This document shows positions 58,450 to 64,000 of a stretch of DNA of 64,000 nucleotides, in pieces. Below the pieces are notes generated by a model. It ran no database searches and was not told where the DNA came from. It saw nothing but the letters and a program-made list of their open reading frames with translations. The stretch comes from Stomorhina lunata (Eukaryota; Arthropoda; Insecta; Diptera; Rhiniidae): contig OW121743.1 of assembly GCA_933228675.1 (NCBI GenBank), positions 81,729,863-81,793,862 of the forward strand. Reading direction: 5' to 3'. Both the position numbers and the translations under genes were made by a program. Position 1 is the first letter of the stretch, and each line of letters begins with the position of its first letter.

Positions 58450-61095
58450 TGACTGCCTTAGTCCATGTCTTAGTCTATGTCTTAGTCTATGTCTTAGTCT
58501 ATGTCTTAGTCTATGTCTTAGTCTATGTCTTAGTCTATGTCTTAGTCTATGTCTTAGTCTATGTCTTAGTCTATGTCTTAGTCTATGTCTTAGTCTATGT
58601 CTTAGTCTATGTCTTAGTCTATGTCTTAGTCTATGTCTTAGTCTATGTCTTAGTCTATGTCTTAGTCTATGTCTTAGTCTATGTCTTAGTCTATGTCTTA
58701 GTCTATGTCTTAGTCTATGTCTTAGTCTATGTCTTAGTCTATGTCTTAGTCTATGTCTTAGTCTATGTCTTAGTCTATGTCTTAGTCTATGTCTTAGTCT
58801 ATGTCTTAGTCTATGTCTTAGTCTATGTCTTAGTCTATGTCTTAGTCTATGTCTTAGTCTATGTCTTAGTCTATGTCTTAGTCTATGTCTTAGTCTATGT
58901 CTTAGTCTATGTCTTAGTCTATGTCTTAGTCTATGTCTTAGTCTATGTCTTAGTCTATGTCTTAGTCTATGTCTTAGTCTATGTCTTAGTCTATGTCTTA
59001 GTCTATGTCTTAGTCTATGTCTTAGTCTATGTCTTAGTCTATGTCTTAGTCTATGTCTTAGTCTATGTCTTAGTCTATGTCTTAGTCTATGTCTTAGTCT
59101 ATGTCTTAGTCTATGTCTTAGTCTATGTCTTAGTCTATGTCTTAGTCTATGTCTTAGTCTATGTCTTAGTCTATGTCTTAGTCTATGTCTTAGTCTATGT
59201 CTTAGTCTATGTCTTAGTCTATGTCTTAGTCTATGTCTTAGTCTATGTCTTAGTCTATGTCTTAGTCTATGTCTTAGTCTATGTCTTAGTCTATGTCTTA
59301 GTCTATGTCTTAGTCTATGTCTTAGTCTATGTCTTAGTCTATGTCTTAGTCTATGTCTTAGTCTATGTCTTAGTCTATGTCTTAGTCTATGTCTTAGTCT
59401 ATGTCTTAGTCTATGTCTTAGTCTATGTCTTAGTCTATGTCTTAGTCTATGTCTTAGTCTATGTCTTAGTCTATGTCTTAGTCTATGTCTTAGTCTAAGT
59501 CTTAGTCTATGTCTTAGTCTATGTCTTAGTCTATGTCTTAGTCTATGTCTTAGTCTATGTCTTAGTCTATGTCTTAGTCTATGTCTTAGTCTATGTCTTA
59601 GTCTATGTCTTAGTCTATGTCTTAGTCTATGTCTTAGTCTATGTCTTAGTCTATGTCTTAGTCTATGTCTTAGTCTATGTCTTAGTCTATGTCTTAGTCT
59701 ATGTCTTAGTCTATGTCTTAGTCTATGTCTTAGTCTATGTCTTAGTCTATGTCTTAGTCTATGTCTTAGTCTATGTCTTAGTCTATGTCTTAGTCTATGT
59801 CTTAGTCTATGTCTTAGTCTATGTCTTAGTCTATGTCTTAGTCTATGTCTTAGTCTATGTCTTAGTCTATGTCTTAGTCTATGTCTTAGTCTATGTCTTA
59901 GTCTATGTCTTAGTCTATGTCTTAGTCTATGTCTTAGTCTATGTCGTAATCTATGTCTTAGTCTATGTCTTAGTCTATGTCTTAGTCTATGTCTTAGTCT
60001 ATGTCGTAATCTATGTCTTAGTCTATGTCTTAGTCTATGTCTTAGTCTATGTCTTAGTCTATGTCTTAGTCTATGTCTTAGTATATGTCTTAGTCTATGT
60101 CTTAGTCTATGTCTTAGTCTATGTCTTAGTCTATGTCTTAGTCTATGTCTTAGTCTATGTCTTAGTCTATGTCTTAGTCTATGTCTTAGTCTATGTCTTA
60201 GTCTATGTCTTAGTCTATGTCTTAGTCTATGTCTTAGTCTATGTCTTAGTCTATGTCTTAGTCTATGTCTTAGTCTATGTCGTAATCTATGTCTTAGTCT
60301 ATGTCTTAGTCTATGTCTTAGTCTATGTCTTAGTCTATGTCTTAGTCTATGTCTTAGTCTATGTCTTAGTCTATGTCTTAGTCTATGTCTTAGTCTATGT
60401 CTTAGTCTATGTCTTAGTCAATATCTTAGTCTGTGGCATAGTCTATGCTTTAGTCTATTTCTTAGTCTATGTCTTAGTCTATACCCTAGTCTATGCCTTA
60501 GTCTATGTCGTGGTATATGTCTTAGTCTATGTCTTAGTCTAAGTCTTAGTCTATGTCTTAGTCTATATCTTTGTCTATGTCTTAGTCTATGTCTTAGTCT
60601 ATGTCTTAGTCTATGTCTTAGTCTAGATCTTAGTCTAGTCTTAGTCAATGTGTTAGTTTATGTCTTAGTCTATATCCTAGTCTATGTCTTAGTCTATATC
60701 TTAGTCTATGTCTTAGTCTATGTCTTAGTCTATGTCTTAGTCTATGTCTTAGTCAATGTCTTAGTCTATGTCTTAGTCTATGTCTTAGTCTATGTCTTAG
60801 TCTATGTCTTAGTCTATGTCTTAGTCTATGTCTTAGTCTATGTCTTAGTCTATGTCTTAGTCTATGTCTTAGTCTATGTCTTAGTCTATGTCTTAGTCAA
60901 TGTCTTAGTCTATGTCTTAGTCTATGTCTTAGTCTATGCCTTAGTCTATGTCTTAGTCTATGTGTTAGTCAATATCTTAGTCTATGCCTTAGTCTATGCT
61001 TTAGTCTATTTCTTAGTCTATGTTTTAGTCTATACCCGAGTCTATGCCTTAGTCTAGGTAGTGGTATATGTCTTAGTCTAAGTCTTAGTCTTTTT
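58450..61095. repeat. 12-bp satellite TATGTCTTAGTC, block 2 (inverted relative to blocks 1 and 3)
   Basis: About 220 units, essentially perfect from 58465 to about 60415. The variants GTCGTAATC (59944, 60004 and near 60282) and a single AAGTC (59498) mark sub-unit copying in multiples of 60 bp. From 60420 on it is more diverged, and a block around 60418-60510 is echoed near 60968-61070. The long valine-leucine-valine-tyrosine frame is a product of the 12-bp period (no stop in that frame), not a gene. Confidence 0.98.
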
Positions 61096-62104
61096 ACAAT
61101 ACCTTATTGTCTCATAAACAAACAGACAATCATTGAATAAATTTGGCTTTTACACCCATCCATCCCCTATTTTTTTCTTAGTATTTTAACAGATTATTTC
61201 AATTTCCTTTTGTTGTTCTTTTGAAAATGTCACATTATTTTAAATTTGCAGATCTTGAATTTCATTTACCTTGAGTGATTTTTAATGTAAATTTCACATG
61301 TGAGTGGCTATGGAATAGGCCGGGGGAGTGAGCGTGTAAACACACGTGCTCTACTATAAAGAATTTACTTGTTGATGAAATCATTTATACAATGAATTAA
61401 TCTGCTAAATAAAATTCGAAGAAAAATAAATTAAGTTGACGGAAACTGATGTAGATTGAAAAAAATGAGATTTGATATTAATTCGTCTGTATTTTTTTTT
61501 GCTATTTTTTAAAATTAGATTAATGGAAAAGAGTCAGTCATATGCTTGGATAAGCGTGTAAATGGATACTAAACCATGAATTGAAAACTAATTCAAGAAA
61601 TTGGTTCCAGTGAACGATAATGCAATAAATGATTTTCTTTATAAAAAATCCTAATACAAGTAATTTTTTTTTTGATGAAAAAAAAACAATTTTTTTACTC
61701 TTTAAGAAAACAAAATACAAAATCGTTGGCGATAGACATTATACAATTTAAGACCTTATTTTGCCACATAAAAAGACTTTAACTGCCCAAAAAGTTACCA
61801 ACTAAATCCTAGTTTTCCCTAAGTTTCCAAAAACTAAATAAAGTTTAGAAAAGCAAACAATCAAATTATTAGTTCAAACAAACTAAACTTTTGCCAGTGA
61901 GTCATTTGTTTTTATATTTGGAGATTTGTAGCATTTGGTCCTCCAGTTGTAAACGAGAGGCAGTAAAAAAGATTAAATAAACATGTGTATAAATTACAGG
62001 TAATCTAGATAAAATTTCATTTGCAAATTGGGCAGAAATCCTAATTTGTTTAGTTGCAAAATTAACAGTTTAAAAGAAGTTCGTAAAACGAGGATCAATC
62101 TCAA
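61096..62104. other. 1-kb spacer between inverted 12-mer blocks
   Basis: Apparently unique DNA separating block 2 from its inverted partner, block 3. A GC-richer patch at 61315-61351 holds GTAAACA (61336) next to CACGTG (61343) in an imperfect dyad. The 60-codon minus-strand frame at 61538-61720 is unsupported. Confidence 0.5.
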
Positions 62105-64000
62105 AATGAACCAAGACATAGACCAAGATATAGACTAAAACATAGACTAAGACATGTACCAAGACATAGACTAAGACATTGACTAAGACATAGACTAAGA
62201 CATAGACTAAGACATAGACTAAGACATAGACTAAGACATAGACTAAGACATAGACTAAGACATAGACTAAGACATAGACCAAGACATAGACTAAGACATA
62301 GACTAAGACATAGACTAAGACATAGACTAAGACATAGACTAAGACATAGACTAAGACATAGACTAAGACATAGACTAAGACATAGACTAAGACATAGACT
62401 AAGACATAGACTAAGACATAGACTAAGACATAGACTAAGACATAGACTAAGAAATAGACTAAGACATAGACTAAGACATAGACTAAGACATAGACTAAGA
62501 CATAGACTAAGACATAGACCAAGACATAGACCAAGACATAGACTAAGACAAAGACTAAGACATAGACTAAGACATAGACTAAGACATAGACTAAGACATA
62601 GACTAAGACATAGACTAAGACATAGACTAAGACATAGACTAAGACATAGACTAAGACATAGACTAAGACATAGACTAAGACATAGACTAAGACATAGACT
62701 AAGACATAGACTAAGACATAGACTAAGACATAGACTAAGACATAGACTAAGACATAGACTAAGACATAGACTAAGACATAGACTAAGACATAGACTAAGA
62801 CATAGACTAAGACATAGACTAAGACATAGACTAAGACATAGACTAAGACATAGACTAAGACATAGACTAAGACATAGACTAAGACATAGACTAAGACATA
62901 GACTAAGACATAGACTAAGACATAGACTAAGACATAGACTAAGACATAGACTAAGACATAGACTAAGACATAGACTAAGACATAGACTAAGACATAGACT
63001 AAGACATAGACTAAGACATAGACTAAGACATAGACTAAGACATAGACTAAGACATAGACTAAGACATAGACTAAGACATAGACTAAGACATAGACTAAGA
63101 CATAGACTAAGACATAGACTAAGACATAGACTAAGACATAGACTAAGACATAGACTAAGACATAGACTAAGACATAGACTAAGACATAGACTAAGACATA
63201 GACTAAGACATAGACTAAGACATAGACTAAGACATAGACTAAGACATAGACTAAGACATAGACTAAGACATAGACTAAGACATAGACTAAGACATAGACT
63301 AAGACATAGACTAAGACATAGACTAAGACATAGACTAAGACATAGACTAAGACATAGACTAAGACATAGACTAAGACATAGACTAAGACATAGACTAAGA
63401 CATAGACTAAGACATAGACTAAGACATAGACTAAGACATAGACTAAGACATAGACTAAGACATAGACTAAGACATAGACTAAGACATAGACTAAGACATA
63501 GACTAAGACATAGACTAAGACATAGACTAAGACATAGACTAAGACATAGACTAAGACATAGACTAAGACATAGACTAAGACATAGACTAAGACATAGACT
63601 AAGACATAGACTAAGACATAGACTAAGACATAGACTAAGACATAGACTAAGACATAGACTAAGACATAGACTAAGACATAGACTAAGACATAGACTAAGA
63701 CATAGACTAAGACATAGACTAAGACATAGACTAAGACATAGACTAAGACATAGACTAAGACATAGACTAAGACATAGACTTAGACATAGACTAAGACATA
63801 GACTAAGACATAGACTAAGACATAGACTAAGACATAGACTAAGACATAGACTAAGACATAGACTAAGACATAGACTAAGACATAGACTAAGACATAGACT
63901 AAGACATAGACTAAGACATAGACTAAGACATAGACTAAGACATAGACTAAGACATAGACTAAGACATAGACTAAGACATAGACTAAGACATAGACTAAGA
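62105..64000. repeat. 12-bp satellite AGACATAGACTA, block 3, continuing past the window end
   Basis: About 158 units. The first 450 bp carry variants (AGACCAAGACAT, AGAAATAGACTA), after which the array is essentially perfect with a single TTAGACAT at about 63780. It is cut by the end of the window, so the true length is unknown. The minus-strand valine-leucine-valine-tyrosine frame is translated repeat. Confidence 0.98.

Noticed and set aside
58449..59498. 349-codon open frame of repeated valine-leucine-valine-tyrosine
   Set aside because: It is the 12-bp satellite translated in a frame without stops. A period divisible by three keeps any stop-free frame open indefinitely. No start context, no non-repeat domain.
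61998..62008. TTACAGGTAATC as a third ratchet point
   Set aside because: The sequence before it is A-rich without a pyrimidine tract, so it lacks a usable acceptor.
62070..62534. 154-codon minus-strand frame
   Set aside because: Translated 12-bp satellite with a short non-repeat end.

Overview
The window looks like non-coding DNA of a higher fly, most likely a calyptrate such as a blowfly, house fly or relative. The grounds are extreme AT-richness, no recognisable gene in 64 kb, fly-style interspersed repeats carrying (GTCT)n/(CAGA)n tracts, and two sites built like the recursive-splicing ratchet points of long Drosophila introns. This taxon call is inference; no gene here is diagnostic. The best reading is the interior of one very long intron read on the + strand, or a gene desert. 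About 40% of the window is satellite DNA.

Satellites dominate. Roughly twelve arrays (about 0.36-1.9, 3.1-5.0, 7.1-9.3, 9.7-10.6, 11.4-15.2, 23.7-25.2, 28.2-30.4, 31.3-32.8, 44.0-45.3, 47.8-48.1, 51.2-52.0 and 54.6-56.5 kb) all centre on one palindrome, TTTTCTATAGAAAA or its CTATAG heart. The spacer differs between arrays. Where I could count it the unit is almost always 29-31 bp, except a 25-mer at 54.6 kb. A 19-mer array at 46.8-47.8 kb carries CTATAG inside a different palindrome and runs directly into a 31-mer array. From 56.5 kb to the window end a 12-mer satellite occurs in three blocks, the middle one inverted relative to the other two.

Between the arrays lie dispersed repeats: a family of more than 20 copies of a short tag, CCTAAAAGTATGCAACA, some in facing pairs that form 120-145 bp hairpin elements and many at the edges of satellite arrays; three copies of an interspersed element with internal (CAGA)n tracts (about 35.1-36.3, 38.3-40.9 and 41.2-43.0 kb); a two-copy repeat with an attached ~150 bp minisatellite (20.3-21.7 and 36.7-37.0 kb); a ~300 bp MITE-like inverted repeat (50 kb); and two tRNA-like stretches with RNA polymerase III A and B boxes.

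No protein-coding gene can be supported. Long open frames are either translated satellite or lone AT-rich frames. The two least dismissible (19388-19723 and 53832-54419) are listed at low confidence. Unlisted stretches between features are AT-rich, apparently single-copy sequence in which I see nothing specific.
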